DNA of 35,420 bases from NCBI GenBank assembly GCA_963785735.1, contig CAWAWJ010000003.1, positions 1 through 35,420 of the forward strand, given 5' to 3'. Below are positions 5,940 to 13,998 of the stretch, piece after piece. Source of the stretch: REEB95 sp963785735 (lineage in GTDB: Bacteria; Pseudomonadota; Alphaproteobacteria; ATCC43930; CGMCC-115725). The stretch's first letter is position 1. Each line of letters starts with the position of its first letter. A program made the translations under genes and the position numbers. A model generated the notes under the pieces. That model was not told the origin of the DNA. It made no database searches and saw only the letters and a list, made by a program, of their open reading frames with translations.

Positions 5940-7124
5940 ATGAGCAACCAAACCGACATCGTCATCGCCTCGGCCGCGCGCACGGCGATCGGCGCCTTCA
6001 ACGGCGCCTTCGCATCGGTGCCTGCCCACTATTTGGGCGAGATCGCCATAACCGAGGCGCTGAAGCGCGCCAAGCTCAGCCCCTCGGATGTGTCCGAGGT
6101 GGTGATGGGCCAGGTGCTGCCGGCGGGCGAGGGCATGAACCCGGCCCGCCAAGCGGCGATGGGCGCGGGCATCCCCAAGGAAATCACCGCCTATGGCATC
6201 AACCAGGTCTGCGGCTCGGGCCTGCGCGCGGTGGCCATGGGCTATCAGGCGATCCGCGCCGGGGATTCGTCGATCGTCGTCGCCGGCGGCCAGGAAAGCA
6301 TGAGCCAGTCGCCCCATGCCGTGCATCTGCGCGCGGGCGTCAAGATGGGCAATGCCGAGCTGGTCGATCTGATGATCAAGGACGGGCTCTGGGACGCCTT
6401 CAACGGCTATCACATGGGCACCACCGCCGAGAACGTGGCGCAACGCTGGCAGATCACAAGGGGCCAGCAGGACGGCTTCGCCGCCACATCTCAGCAGCGC
6501 GCCGAGGCCGCGCAGAAAGCCGGCAAGTTCAAGGACGAGATCGTGGCGGTGAAGATTGCCACCCGCAAGGGCGATGTGACGGTGGACAGCGACGAATACC
6601 CGCGCGCCGGCACCACGGCGGAAACCCTGTCGAAATTGAAGCCCGCCTTCGCCAAGGACGGCACCGTCACCGCGGGCAACGCCTCGGGCATCAATGACGG
6701 CGCCGCCGCGGTGGTGGTGATGAGCGCCGCCGAGGCGCAAAAGCGCGGCATCGAGCCCTTGGCGCGGATCGCATCCTGGGCCACGGCCGGGGTCGATCCG
6801 GCGATCATGGGGGTGGGGCCGATCCCGGCGACCAAGCTCGCGCTCGAACGCGCGGGGTGGAAAGTGGCCGATCTCGATCTGATCGAGGCCAACGAGGCCT
6901 TCGCCGCGCAAGCCTGCGCCGTTTCGAAGGAGCTGGGCTTCGATCCCGCCAAGGTGAACGTGAACGGCGGCGCGATCGCGCTCGGCCATCCGATCGGCGC
7001 CTCGGGCACGCGGATACTCGTGACGCTCTTGCATGAGATGGGCAAGCGCAACGCCAGGAAGGGCCTTGCCACGCTGTGCATCGGCGGCGGCATGGGAATT
7101 GCTATGTGCGTGGAGAGGGCGTGA
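5940..7124 (+). CDS. phaA: Acetyl-CoA acetyltransferase (beta-ketothiolase), 394 aa
   Basis: The enzyme condenses two acetyl-CoA into acetoacetyl-CoA, the first PHB step. All thiolase catalytic residues are visible: Cys91 in NQVCGSGLRA, His350 in GHPIGASG and Cys380 in LCIGGGMG. NEAFAAQ is present before the C-terminal motifs. Length and start agree with biosynthetic thiolases; the ATG at 5940 has GGGAAGG upstream. phaB follows 46 bases later on the same strand, which supports a biosynthetic rather than degradative role. The pair is separated from the synthase by the accessory block at 2850-5820. Confidence 0.95.
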   Translation: MSNQTDIVIASAARTAIGAFNGAFASVPAHYLGEIAITEALKRAKLSPSDVSEVVMGQVLPAGEGMNPARQAAMGAGIPKEITAYGINQVCGSGLRAVAMGYQAIRAGDSSIVVAGGQESMSQSPHAVHLRAGVKMGNAELVDLMIKDGLWDAFNGYHMGTTAENVAQRWQITRGQQDGFAATSQQRAEAAQKAGKFKDEIVAVKIATRKGDVTVDSDEYPRAGTTAETLSKLKPAFAKDGTVTAGNASGINDGAAAVVVMSAAEAQKRGIEPLARIASWATAGVDPAIMGVGPIPATKLALERAGWKVADLDLIEANEAFAAQACAVSKELGFDPAKVNVNGGAIALGHPIGASGTRILVTLLHEMGKRNARKGLATLCIGGGMGIAMCVERA

Positions 7125-7170
7125 CCGGTCTCGGCCGGGCATGACGAAGAAGGAAGAGGGAGGTTCGGGC

Positions 7171-7896
7171 ATGGCACGGGTCGCTATCGTAACCGGAGGC
7201 ACGCGCGGCATCGGCCGGGCGATCGCGGTGGCGCTTCACCAGGCGGGCCACAAGGTGGCGGCGAATTACGCCGGCAACGCCGAGGCGGCCGCCGCCTTCA
7301 CCAAGGATACCGGCATATCCGCCTTCCGTTTCGACGTGGCCGATTTCAAGGCTTGCGAGGCGGGGGTGAAGCAGGTCGAATCCCGTCTCGGCGGCCCGGT
7401 CGAGATCCTGGTCAACAACGCCGGCATCACCCGCGACGCGGTGTTGCACCGCATGACGCCCGAGCAATGGGGCGAGGTGATCGCGACCAACCTCACCTCC
7501 TGCTTCAACATGTGCCGGCTGGTGATCGACGGCATGCGCGGGCGCGGCTTCGGGCGGATCGTCAACATCGGCTCGATCAACGGCCAGGCCGGGCAATACG
7601 GCCAGGTCAACTACGCCGCCGCCAAATCGGGCATTCACGGCTTCACCAAGGCGCTGGCGCAGGAAGGCGCGGGCAAGGGCGTGACCGTCAACGCCATCGC
7701 ACCCGGCTATATCGACACCGACATGGTGCGCGCCGTGCCCGCGGACGTGCTGAAGAAGATCGTCGCGCGCATCCCGACCGGACGGCTCGGCCACGCCGAG
7801 GAAATCGCGCGCGGCGTTTTGTTCCTGGTTTCGGACGAGGGCGGATTCATCACCGGCTCGACTTTGTCGATCAATGGCGGGCAGCATATGTATTAG
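7171..7896 (+). CDS. phaB: Acetoacetyl-CoA reductase (NADPH), 241 aa
   Basis: This short-chain dehydrogenase reduces acetoacetyl-CoA to (R)-3-hydroxybutyryl-CoA for the synthase. The Rossmann motif TGGTRGIGRAIA lies at the N terminus. NNAGITRD, the catalytic YAAAKSG with the preceding serine in NIGSINGQ, and the PHB-reductase-like end FITGSTLSINGGQHMY are all present. The start at ATG 7171 has GGGAGG at 7158-7163; an in-frame ATG 30 bases earlier is less likely. It forms an operon with phaA. Confidence 0.95.
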   Translation: MARVAIVTGGTRGIGRAIAVALHQAGHKVAANYAGNAEAAAAFTKDTGISAFRFDVADFKACEAGVKQVESRLGGPVEILVNNAGITRDAVLHRMTPEQWGEVIATNLTSCFNMCRLVIDGMRGRGFGRIVNIGSINGQAGQYGQVNYAAAKSGIHGFTKALAQEGAGKGVTVNAIAPGYIDTDMVRAVPADVLKKIVARIPTGRLGHAEEIARGVLFLVSDEGGFITGSTLSINGGQHMY

Positions 7897-7905
7897 CTTT
7901 CCAAT

Positions 7906-7953
7906 CCAGGCCGCGCGAGCAGCCGCCACTCCAACCCTGCTCGCGCGGCCTGG
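7906..7953. terminator. 17-bp perfect inverted repeat after phaB
   Basis: Arm 7906-7922 (CCAGGCCGCGCGAGCAG) pairs perfectly with 7937-7953 around a 14-base loop. It begins ten bases after the phaB stop and ends 22 bases before the next start. There is no T-tract, so it may be a factor-assisted terminator or mRNA-stabilising hairpin. Confidence 0.5.
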
Positions 7954-7975
7954 AAATAATGAATTGGGGGGAACC

Positions 7976-8755
7976 ATGACACGGAAGATTTCAAGGCGGG
8001 GATTATTGGGCGCGGCGCTCGCGGCGATGCCGTCGGCGGCGCTGGCGCAGAACTCGCTGTTGAACGAGGGCAGGAGCCTGTTGGGCAACGTGCCGGGCGG
8101 GTCGCCGGGCGGCGGCTCTTCGAGTTCCGGCGCCACCGGCACGTCCTTGAGCCAGAGCCAGATCGGCGCCGGATTGAAACAGGCGCTCCAGGTAGCGGCG
8201 CAGAAGGTGACGGCCCAGCTCGGCCAGACCAACGGCTATAACGGCGACCCGGCGATCCGGATTCCGCTGCCCGACCCGTTGCAGAAGGTGGAGGGACCGC
8301 TCAAGGATGTGGGCGCCTCGGGCATGCTCGACGATCTCCAGACCAAGATGAACCGCGCGGCGGAACAGGCCGCGCCCAAGGCGCTCAACATCTTCACCAC
8401 CGCCGCCTCGAACATGTCGATCGGCGACGCGAAATCGATCCTCACCGGGCCGCAGGACGCGGCGACGCAGTATTTCAAGAAGACCACCTCGGCCTCGCTC
8501 ACGACTTCATTCCGGCCGATCGTCAATAACGCGCTCTCGAGCGTGGGCGCGGTGCAGGCCCTCAACGGCGTGCAGAGCAAGGCCGCTTCGCTGCCCTTCG
8601 GCGCGGGCAAGGAGGCGGGCGGATTCAACCTGACCGATTTCACCGTCGGCAAGGCGCTCGACGGGCTCTTCCATTACATGGCGGTGCAGGAGGCGGCGAT
8701 CCGCACCGACCCCGCCGCGCGCACCACGGCGTTGTTGAAGCAGGTGTTCGGCTAG
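7976..8755 (+). CDS. DUF4197 family exported protein, 259 aa
   Basis: The N terminus has a twin-arginine-like signal, SRRGLLGAALAAMPSAALA, cleaved before QNSLL. After a Gly/Ser-rich linker (GGSPGGGSSSSGATGTS) comes the DUF4197 domain: IGAGLKQALQVAAQKVT, AIRIPLPDPLQKVE, FTTAASNMSIGDAKSIL and FTVGKALDGLFHYMAVQE. The family is periplasmic and mostly helical, with no established function. The ATG at 7976 follows GGGGGGAACC. The hairpin after phaB separates it from the PHA operon. Confidence 0.85.
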   Translation: MTRKISRRGLLGAALAAMPSAALAQNSLLNEGRSLLGNVPGGSPGGGSSSSGATGTSLSQSQIGAGLKQALQVAAQKVTAQLGQTNGYNGDPAIRIPLPDPLQKVEGPLKDVGASGMLDDLQTKMNRAAEQAAPKALNIFTTAASNMSIGDAKSILTGPQDAATQYFKKTTSASLTTSFRPIVNNALSSVGAVQALNGVQSKAASLPFGAGKEAGGFNLTDFTVGKALDGLFHYMAVQEAAIRTDPAARTTALLKQVFG

Positions 8756-8786
8756 GCTCTTTTACCCGGGTCGTGCGGCCCGGAAT

Positions 8787-9191
8787 TTATAGACCCGGTT
8801 CCCAGCCCGGCGGCGCGAGTTCAAAGCCCTTGAAATCGAACGGGGGCGCGACGGTGCAGCCCGCGAGCGTCCAGTCGCCGAGGCAACGCGCGCTTTGCCA
8901 AACGCCGGAGGCGACGATCGCCTGAGGACGCTGGCTCGCCGCCAGATCGGGGCCGAGGCGGTGGAGATCGCGCCGCCTGCCGTCGGGCGAAAGCGACAAT
9001 TCAAGCACGGAGCCGGCATGCCAATGCCAAAGCTCGGCCTTGTCGACGCGGTGCCAGCGCGAGATTTCGCCCGCCTTCAGCAGGAAATAAATCGCGGTCG
9101 AATGTTGGTCGCGGAAGGTTTCGCGGAACCAGCCGCCTTCGGGATGGGGTTTTAGATCGAGCGCCTTGATGATTGAAGCGGCGTCGGTCAT
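8787..9191 (-). CDS. Cupin DUF985 family protein, 134 aa
   Basis: This is a single-domain cupin of the DUF985 (Cupin_5) family. HPEGGWFRETFRD lies near the N terminus, ISRWHRVDKAELWHWHAGS carries the metal-site histidines, and the end GCTVAPPFDFKGFELAP is typical. Family members are small sugar-epimerase-like cupins with mostly unproven substrates. The ATG overlaps the stop of the upstream glutathione transferase gene (ATGA), so the two are translationally coupled. No separate ribosome binding site is obvious. Confidence 0.85.
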   Translation of the reverse strand: MTDAASIIKALDLKPHPEGGWFRETFRDQHSTAIYFLLKAGEISRWHRVDKAELWHWHAGSVLELSLSPDGRRRDLHRLGPDLAASQRPQAIVASGVWQSARCLGDWTLAGCTVAPPFDFKGFELAPPGWEPGL

Positions 9192-9805
9192 GGGGGAGGA
9201 ACGGTCGCCACCATGGAGGGCCGCTTCGAAAACTCGGCGTACCATTTGGCCAAGCCCGCATGGCGCTCGCGCCAGCCTTCGTCCGGGTAGCGGAAATCGA
9301 GATAGCCCAGCGTGCAACCGATCGTGATCTGGCCGATGGTGAGCGGGCCCGACAACGCGCCTTCCTTCACCTTGCCGTCGAGCGCCACGAGGCCGCCGCG
9401 CAGTTTGCGCATCTGCCCGTCGATCCAATCGTTCCAGAGGAACTCCTTCGGCCGCAACGCGGTCTCGTAGCGCGTCAATATCGCCGCGTCCAGGATGCCG
9501 TCGCCCAGCGCCTGCTGGCGCAACGCCACCCAGCGCGCCTTGCCGGATGCCGGGAAAATCTTCGGGCCCTGGTGCAGCGTGTCGAGGTATTCGCAGATCA
9601 CGCGCGAATCGAACAGCACCTCGCCCTCGTCGGTGACGAGCGCCGGTATCTTCAAGAGCGGGTTTTCGAGCTGGTATTCCGGATTGGGCATGTTGGGCCG
9701 CACCACGGTCGGCAGGCGCTCGAGCTTGGGCTCGAGCCCGGTCTCATAAGCGAGCACCATCACCTTGCGCACATAGGGCGAGGTGGACGAATAGCGGAGC
9801 TTCAT
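9188..9805 (-). CDS. Glutathione S-transferase family protein, 205 aa
   Basis: The N-terminal thioredoxin-like domain begins MKLRYSSTSPYVRKVMVLA, with the active-site Ser/Tyr region at the start. NPLLKIPALVTDEGEVLFDS contains the cis-Pro and the glutathione gamma-Glu binding Ser. A helical C-terminal domain follows (GDGILDAAILTRYE, FLWNDWIDGQMRKL, ITIGCTLGYLDFRYP). The protein likely conjugates glutathione to an unknown electrophile. The start has AAGGGGGA upstream. It lies just downstream of gloB on the same strand, giving a small glutathione-linked cluster. Confidence 0.9.
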   Translation of the reverse strand: MKLRYSSTSPYVRKVMVLAYETGLEPKLERLPTVVRPNMPNPEYQLENPLLKIPALVTDEGEVLFDSRVICEYLDTLHQGPKIFPASGKARWVALRQQALGDGILDAAILTRYETALRPKEFLWNDWIDGQMRKLRGGLVALDGKVKEGALSGPLTIGQITIGCTLGYLDFRYPDEGWRERHAGLAKWYAEFSKRPSMVATVPPP

Positions 9806-9823
9806 GGCATCCCCCTTGTCTCT

Positions 9824-9870
9824 CTTTGCTTCGCACGACGGCCGCGCCCCTGCGCGGCCCGTGCTACGCG
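9824..9870. repeat. Intergenic element: TTTGCTTCGCA, hairpin, TGCTACGCG
   Basis: TTTGCTTCGCA at 9825-9835 is followed by a perfect hairpin, GGCCGCGC (9840-9847) with GCGCGGCC (9852-9859), and then by GTGCTACGCG. The same order recurs at 17266-17321. It sits between the gloB and GST genes. Confidence 0.5.
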
Positions 9871-10634
9871 AAATTGTCCTTCGCGCTTCGGATGGAAGCG
9901 AAGGTGGCGACGGCGTCGCCCGGCGCGTTTCGCGCCTTTTGCAGATCCTTGTTGTCGGCGCGCAGGAACGGGTTGGTGGCCAATTCCTCAGCCATTGTGC
10001 CCGGCACGGTCGATTTGCCCTGGGCGCGGAGTTCATCGACGCGCTTGGCGCGGGCGATCAGGTCCCGGTTGCCCGGCTCAATGGAAAGCGCGAAGCGCGC
10101 ATTGGCCTGGGTGTATTCATGGCCGCAATAAACCCGCGTATCGCCCGGAAGGTTCTTGAGCTTCGAGAGCGAGTTCCACATCTGCGCGGGCGTGCCCTCG
10201 AACAACCGGCCGCAGCCCATAAGGAAAAGGGTATCGCCGCAGAACAACGCCCGCGATTTCGGAAACCAGAACGCGATATGGCCTCGCGTATGGCCCGGCA
10301 CGTCGAAAACCCGGGCTTCTTCCTCGCCGAATTTTAATTTATCGCCTTCGGCGAGCGCCACGTCGATGCCGGGGATGCGGGCGCGGTCGGCCAGCGGCCC
10401 CACGACGATGGCGTGGTAACGCGCCTTCAATTCGAGATTGCCGCCGGTATGGTCGTTGTGGTGGTGGGTGTTGAGGATATGGGTGAGCTTCCAGCCCAGA
10501 TTGTCGAGCGCCGTTATCACGGGCCCCGCCACCGAGGGATCGACCGCCGCCGTGGCCCCGCTTTCGGGCTCGCGCAGCAGATAGACGTAATTGTCCCGCA
10601 GCACCGGGACTTGGCGGATTTCCAATTCGGCCAT
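9864..10634 (-). CDS. gloB: Hydroxyacylglutathione hydrolase (glyoxalase II), 256 aa
   Basis: The enzyme hydrolyses S-lactoylglutathione to lactate and glutathione in methylglyoxal detoxification. It has the metallo-beta-lactamase metal motif THHHNDH (His57-His62), VFDVPGHTRGHIAFW, LFCGDTLFLMGCGRLFEG and YCGHEYTQANARFA. The family-typical C-terminal domain ends TFASIRSAKDNFA. Length is normal. It diverges from a methyltransferase gene with 45 bases between the starts, an arrangement common in alphaproteobacteria. Confidence 0.95.
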   Translation of the reverse strand: MAELEIRQVPVLRDNYVYLLREPESGATAAVDPSVAGPVITALDNLGWKLTHILNTHHHNDHTGGNLELKARYHAIVVGPLADRARIPGIDVALAEGDKLKFGEEEARVFDVPGHTRGHIAFWFPKSRALFCGDTLFLMGCGRLFEGTPAQMWNSLSKLKNLPGDTRVYCGHEYTQANARFALSIEPGNRDLIARAKRVDELRAQGKSTVPGTMAEELATNPFLRADNKDLQKARNAPGDAVATFASIRSAKDNFA

Positions 10635-10679
10635 GGCGGGAGACTAACCCGAATCGCCTGCCGTGGTACAATCCAACCC

Positions 10680-11414
10680 ATGTTCATCGACGTGGTCGAT
10701 TTGCGGGATTTCTACCACGACCGGCTGGGGCTGGTGGCGCGGCACATGATCGGCAGGCGCGTGCGCGCGCTCTGGCCGGATGTGCGGGGCCTGCGGCTTC
10801 TGGGGCTGGGCTATGCCACGCCCTATCTCGGCCCCTATCTCGCCGAGGCCGAGCGGGTGGCGGCGGTGATGCCGGCGCCGCAGGGCGTGCTGCCCTGGCC
10901 GCCCGAAGGGCCTAATCGCGCCTGCCTCGCCGAGGAGGGCGAGCTGCCGCTCCCTGATTTCTCGATCGACCGCGTGCTTTTGGTCCACGGCCTCGAATTC
11001 AGCGAGCAGGTGCGGCCGCTTCTGAAGGAGATCTGGCGGGTGCTGGCGGGGGGCGGGCGGCTGATCGTGGCCGTGCCCAATAGGCGGGGCATCTGGACCC
11101 GCTTCGACAACACGCCGTTCGGCCAGGGCTCGCCCTTCACCACCGGCCAGTTGTCGCATCTTTTGCGCGAGGAGGGCTTCACGCCCGAGATCAGCGCCGC
11201 GGCGCTCTTCGTGCCGCCGACATATTCGCGCTTCATCCTGCGCTCGGCGCCGCTTTGGGAGAGCGTCGGCACGCGCTGGTTCGGCGCCTTCGGCGGGGTG
11301 GCGCTGGTCGAGGCGACCAAGCAGATCTACGCCAAGCCCACGGCCGGGCGTGCCAAGAAGAAGCGCCTGCGGCTCTTGCCCATGCCGGGCACGCCCAGCC
11401 CCGCCGGCCCGTGA
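10680..11414 (+). CDS. SAM-dependent methyltransferase-like protein, 244 aa
   Basis: The protein opens MFIDVVDLRDFYHDRLGLVA and has a class I methyltransferase core: LRLLGLGYATPYLGPYL in the motif I position, FSIDRVLLVHGLEF, and LLKEIWRVLAGGGRLIVAVP. The glycine motif GLGYAT deviates from the usual GxGxG. The C-terminal third has a basic tail (AGRAKKKRLRLLPMPG). The substrate is unknown. Divergence from gloB is conserved among alphaproteobacteria, but this does not reveal the substrate. Confidence 0.85.
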   Translation: MFIDVVDLRDFYHDRLGLVARHMIGRRVRALWPDVRGLRLLGLGYATPYLGPYLAEAERVAAVMPAPQGVLPWPPEGPNRACLAEEGELPLPDFSIDRVLLVHGLEFSEQVRPLLKEIWRVLAGGGRLIVAVPNRRGIWTRFDNTPFGQGSPFTTGQLSHLLREEGFTPEISAAALFVPPTYSRFILRSAPLWESVGTRWFGAFGGVALVEATKQIYAKPTAGRAKKKRLRLLPMPGTPSPAGP

Positions 11415-11459
11415 GGGCGGGGGCGGGCAATGCCTGTTAAACGGGCAACGGGGCTCGAT

Positions 11460-11475
11460 CTGAGTAGTTTCCGAA
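11460..11475 (+). promoter_or_regulatory. CTGAGTAGTTTCCGA motif, copy A, upstream of a 64-aa protein gene
   Basis: The sequence CTGAGTAGTTTCCGAA lies 41 bases before the start at 11517. Near-identical motifs occur at 11747 and 35027, all upstream of very small genes on the same strand. It is followed by GAATC (11473-11477) and GATTC (11480-11484), which are CcrM-type GANTC methylation sites. Regulatory function is inferred from recurrence only. Confidence 0.4.
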
Positions 11476-11516
11476 TCTTGATTCGATACGGATGATTTCT
11501 ATAAAACGTCTCGATC

Positions 11517-11711
11517 ATGTGGCGCATTCATTACAAAACCGGAGACGTGGCGGGCTTGCGCCTGGTGGATACGCTGCCTTTCGCGATCAAGCAGGCTTGC
11601 GATCTTCTCCACCAGGGCGTGGATGTCAGCCAGATCGAGAGCCGCGACGGATTGAACGTCATGCACAGCGACGAAATCCGGCTCGCCTATGCCGGCTGGA
11701 AGGCCAAATAG
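11517..11711 (+). CDS. Small conserved-looking protein, 64 aa
   Basis: The ATG at 11517 opens MWRIHYKTGDVAGLRLVDTL, followed by PFAIKQACDLLHQGVDVSQI, and the protein ends AYAGWKAK. It has no signal peptide or membrane helix. Composition is balanced, with a strand-helix-strand look, and resembles small orphan alphaproteobacterial proteins. No clear ribosome binding site precedes the ATG. The shared upstream motif at 11460 supports expression. I do not recognise a function. Confidence 0.6.
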   Translation: MWRIHYKTGDVAGLRLVDTLPFAIKQACDLLHQGVDVSQIESRDGLNVMHSDEIRLAYAGWKAK

Positions 11712-11746
11712 GCGCCGTTTAAGCGGCCGCCGGCAAGGAATTTGGC

Positions 11747-11762
11747 CTGAGTAGTATCCGAG
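11747..11762 (+). promoter_or_regulatory. CTGAGTAGTATCCGA motif, copy B, upstream of a secreted micro-protein gene
   Basis: CTGAGTAGTATCCGAG differs from copy A at one core base. It ends 78 bases before the start at 11841, almost the same distance as copy C to its gene (76 bases). Confidence 0.4.
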
Positions 11763-11840
11763 CCTGCCGGAAGAAATTTCATCCGGTTAGGGTCCGGGTT
11801 CCCAATGCGAAATGCCTATCGAGCCTCATTGGAGACCCGC

Positions 11841-11981
11841 ATGTCTGTAATCAAGATAGCGATGATCGCGGCGGCGCTGCTGATGCTGGCGGACTGGGCG
11901 TTGACGGCGCATGCCGCCTCCGGCTCCCACGCCCAAGGTTCCTATTACGGCAATGACGGATACGGCAACTCCCGCCGCTGA
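11841..11981 (+). CDS. Secreted micro-protein, 46 aa
   Basis: The ATG at 11841 is preceded by GGAGA. The product starts MSVIKIAMIAAALLMLADWA, a signal peptide likely cleaved after AHA. It leaves a peptide of about 22 residues ending GSYYGNDGYGNSRR, rich in Gly, Tyr and Asn. It is too short for domain recognition. The ribosome binding site, signal peptide and upstream shared motif make it a credible gene. Function is unknown. Confidence 0.5.
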   Translation: MSVIKIAMIAAALLMLADWALTAHAASGSHAQGSYYGNDGYGNSRR

Positions 11982-12025
11982 CGCCGGGGACGGGGTGCGG
12001 TGAGACGGCGGGGCCGTGAGCAGGC

Positions 12026-12676
12026 CTATCGCCGCGCCAGCAAGAACAGCCCCTGCTCGGCCAGGAGATTGGCGAGGCCGCCGACCGGGTTGAGGCGGTA
12101 GGGCCGCCCCCAGCGGTCGAGCGAGATGCTGCGCTCGATGCGGATGCCCTCCTGGGCGCAAAGCGTGGCGAAATCCTGGATGGTGCAGAGATGGATGTTG
12201 GGCGTCTCGTACCAGGGAAAGGGCAAAAGCGCCGTCTTCGGCAGCCTGCCATGAACCAGCAGGCTGGCCCTTATGCGCCAATGGCCGAAATTCGGGATCG
12301 AGACGATGGCGCGCTTGCCGATGCGCGCCAGATGCAGCAGCACAGCGCGCGGGTTGCGCGTCGCCTGGAGCGTCTGGCTCAACACCACGTAATCGAAGGC
12401 GTCCGAGGGGTAATCCGCCAGATCGTTGTCGGCGTCGCCCTGGATGACCGAGAGCCCGTGACGCACGCAGGCGTTCACCCCCGATTGCGACAGCTCCATG
12501 CCGCGCCCGTCCACCTGTTTCTGGCGGGTGAGATAGGAGAGCAATTCGCCGTCGCCGCAGCCGATATCGAGCACGCGCGAGCCCGGATCGATCATCGCCG
12601 CGGCAAGCCGCAAATCGCCGCGCAGCTCGGGCGGCGCCGTCAAATTGCCCGCCAAGTTCCTGGCGTCCATGCTCAT
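12026..12676 (-). CDS. metW: Methionine biosynthesis protein MetW, 216 aa
   Basis: MetW is a methyltransferase-fold partner of MetX in methionine synthesis. The SAM-binding motif VLDIGCGDGELLSYLT, KQVDGRGMELSQSGVNACV, YVVLSQTLQATRNP and VSIPNFGHWRIRASLL are family hallmarks. The end is PVGGLANLLAEQGLFLLARR. Its start overlaps the metX stop by four bases (ATGA), which is the usual metXW operon. The biochemical role is not fully settled, but it is needed with MetX for acylation of homoserine in related bacteria. Confidence 0.95.
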   Translation of the reverse strand: MSMDARNLAGNLTAPPELRGDLRLAAAMIDPGSRVLDIGCGDGELLSYLTRQKQVDGRGMELSQSGVNACVRHGLSVIQGDADNDLADYPSDAFDYVVLSQTLQATRNPRAVLLHLARIGKRAIVSIPNFGHWRIRASLLVHGRLPKTALLPFPWYETPNIHLCTIQDFATLCAQEGIRIERSISLDRWGRPYRLNPVGGLANLLAEQGLFLLARR

Positions 12677-13842
12677 CCCGCCTTCAGGCCGCGATGCTGG
12701 GCGCAGCCGTCGAGAAATCCGCGCAAAGTGGCGTGGAATTCCGGCTCGTCCAGCAGGAACGCGTCATGGCCCTTGTCAGTCGCCACTTCGACGAAGCTCA
12801 CATTCGCGGCGGCGGCGTTCAAGGCGTGCACGATCTCGCGGTTTTCCGCCGTCGGGTAAAGCCAGTCGCTGGTGAAGGAGATGACGCAGAAGCGCGTCTT
12901 CGTGCCCTTGAAGGCGTTCGCCAGCACGCCGCCATGCTCGGCCGCGAGATCGAAATAATCGCAGGCGCGCGTCATGTAGAGATAGGAATTGGCGTCGAAG
13001 CGCTCGACGAAGCTGATCCCCTGGTGGCGCAGGTAATTCTCCACCTGGAAATCGGCGTCGAAGCCGAAGGTGAGCGCGTTGCGGTCCTGGAGATTGCGCC
13101 CGAACTTGCGGTGCAGCGCCTGCTCCGAGAGATAGGTTATATGCGCGGCCATGCGCGCCACCGCCAGGCCTCGCGCCGGGTTGCGCCCCTGTTCCTGGTA
13201 ATTGCCGCCGCACCAATCGGGATCGGCCATGATCGCCTGGCGCCCGACTTCGTGGAAGGCGATGTTCTGCGCCGAATGCCGCGCGGCGCTCGCAATGGGC
13301 ACCGCGGCGAAAACCCGCTCGGGATAGGCCGCCGCCCATTCCAGCACCTGCATGCCGCCCATCGAGCCGCCGATGACGCAGAACAATTGCTTGATGCCGA
13401 GATGGTCGATCAATTTCACCTGCGCCCGAACCATGTCGGCGATGGTGAAGACCGGAAATGTCAGGCCCCAGGGCTTAGCCGTCGCCGGATCGGTTTCGCC
13501 CGGCCCGGTCGAGCCCATGCAGCCGCCCAGCACATTGGCGCAGATCAGGAAATAGCGGCTGGTGTCGAGCACCTTGCCCGGCCCGACCAATATGTCCCAC
13601 CAGCCCGGCTTGCCGGTGATGGGATGGGGCTCGGCCACGTATTGGTCGCCGGTCAACGCATGGCAGATGAGGATGGCGTTGGAGCGGTCGGCGTTCAGCG
13701 CCCCATGGGTGCTGTAGGCGATGGTGCTGGGCCCGAGATAGGCGCCTGAATCGAGCCGCAGCTTCTCCGCCACCTCCAGGCGCAGGCCGGGGCGTTGGGC
13801 GGCCGATCCGGGCCGGGTCGGGCTGGGCGTCGAAACACTCAT
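12673..13842 (-). CDS. metX: Homoserine O-acetyltransferase-type MetX, 389 aa
   Basis: The enzyme acylates homoserine (acetyl- or succinyl-CoA) as the first committed step to methionine. It is an alpha/beta hydrolase with nucleophile Ser160 in GGSMGGMQVLEW, Asp326 in SFTSDWLYP and His359 in DKGHDAFLLD. ILICHALTGDQYVAE, GWWDILVGPGK and NVLGGCMGSTGPGE are typical of the MetX family. The ATG at 13842 has AAGAGA upstream; a longer start at 13911 lacks support. TTGACA (minus strand, 13911-13906) is a likely -35, though the -10 is weak. Acyl-CoA choice cannot be told from sequence alone. Confidence 0.93.
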   Translation of the reverse strand: MSVSTPSPTRPGSAAQRPGLRLEVAEKLRLDSGAYLGPSTIAYSTHGALNADRSNAILICHALTGDQYVAEPHPITGKPGWWDILVGPGKVLDTSRYFLICANVLGGCMGSTGPGETDPATAKPWGLTFPVFTIADMVRAQVKLIDHLGIKQLFCVIGGSMGGMQVLEWAAAYPERVFAAVPIASAARHSAQNIAFHEVGRQAIMADPDWCGGNYQEQGRNPARGLAVARMAAHITYLSEQALHRKFGRNLQDRNALTFGFDADFQVENYLRHQGISFVERFDANSYLYMTRACDYFDLAAEHGGVLANAFKGTKTRFCVISFTSDWLYPTAENREIVHALNAAAANVSFVEVATDKGHDAFLLDEPEFHATLRGFLDGCAQHRGLKAG

Positions 13843-13998
13843 GAAACGCGATCTCTTTCGGGCCGAAAAATGCTGTTGCGCTAGGTAGATAGCGCGTGAT
13901 CCCGCTGTCAATCTTTTCTTTGCTTTCGGGCGCTCGCGGAACTATCTCTATCGCCTCCCAATTCACCGGCCGCGCACCGGCCAACCCCTTGGAAAGCC

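Noticed and set aside
8756..8786. Terminator between the convergent DUF4197 and cupin genes
   Set aside because: Only a five-base CCGGG/CCCGG stem without a clear T-tract.
13843..13998. SAM riboswitch ahead of metX
   Set aside because: A GCGCTA/TAGCGC hairpin is present, but the conserved SAM-II core bases could not be matched.
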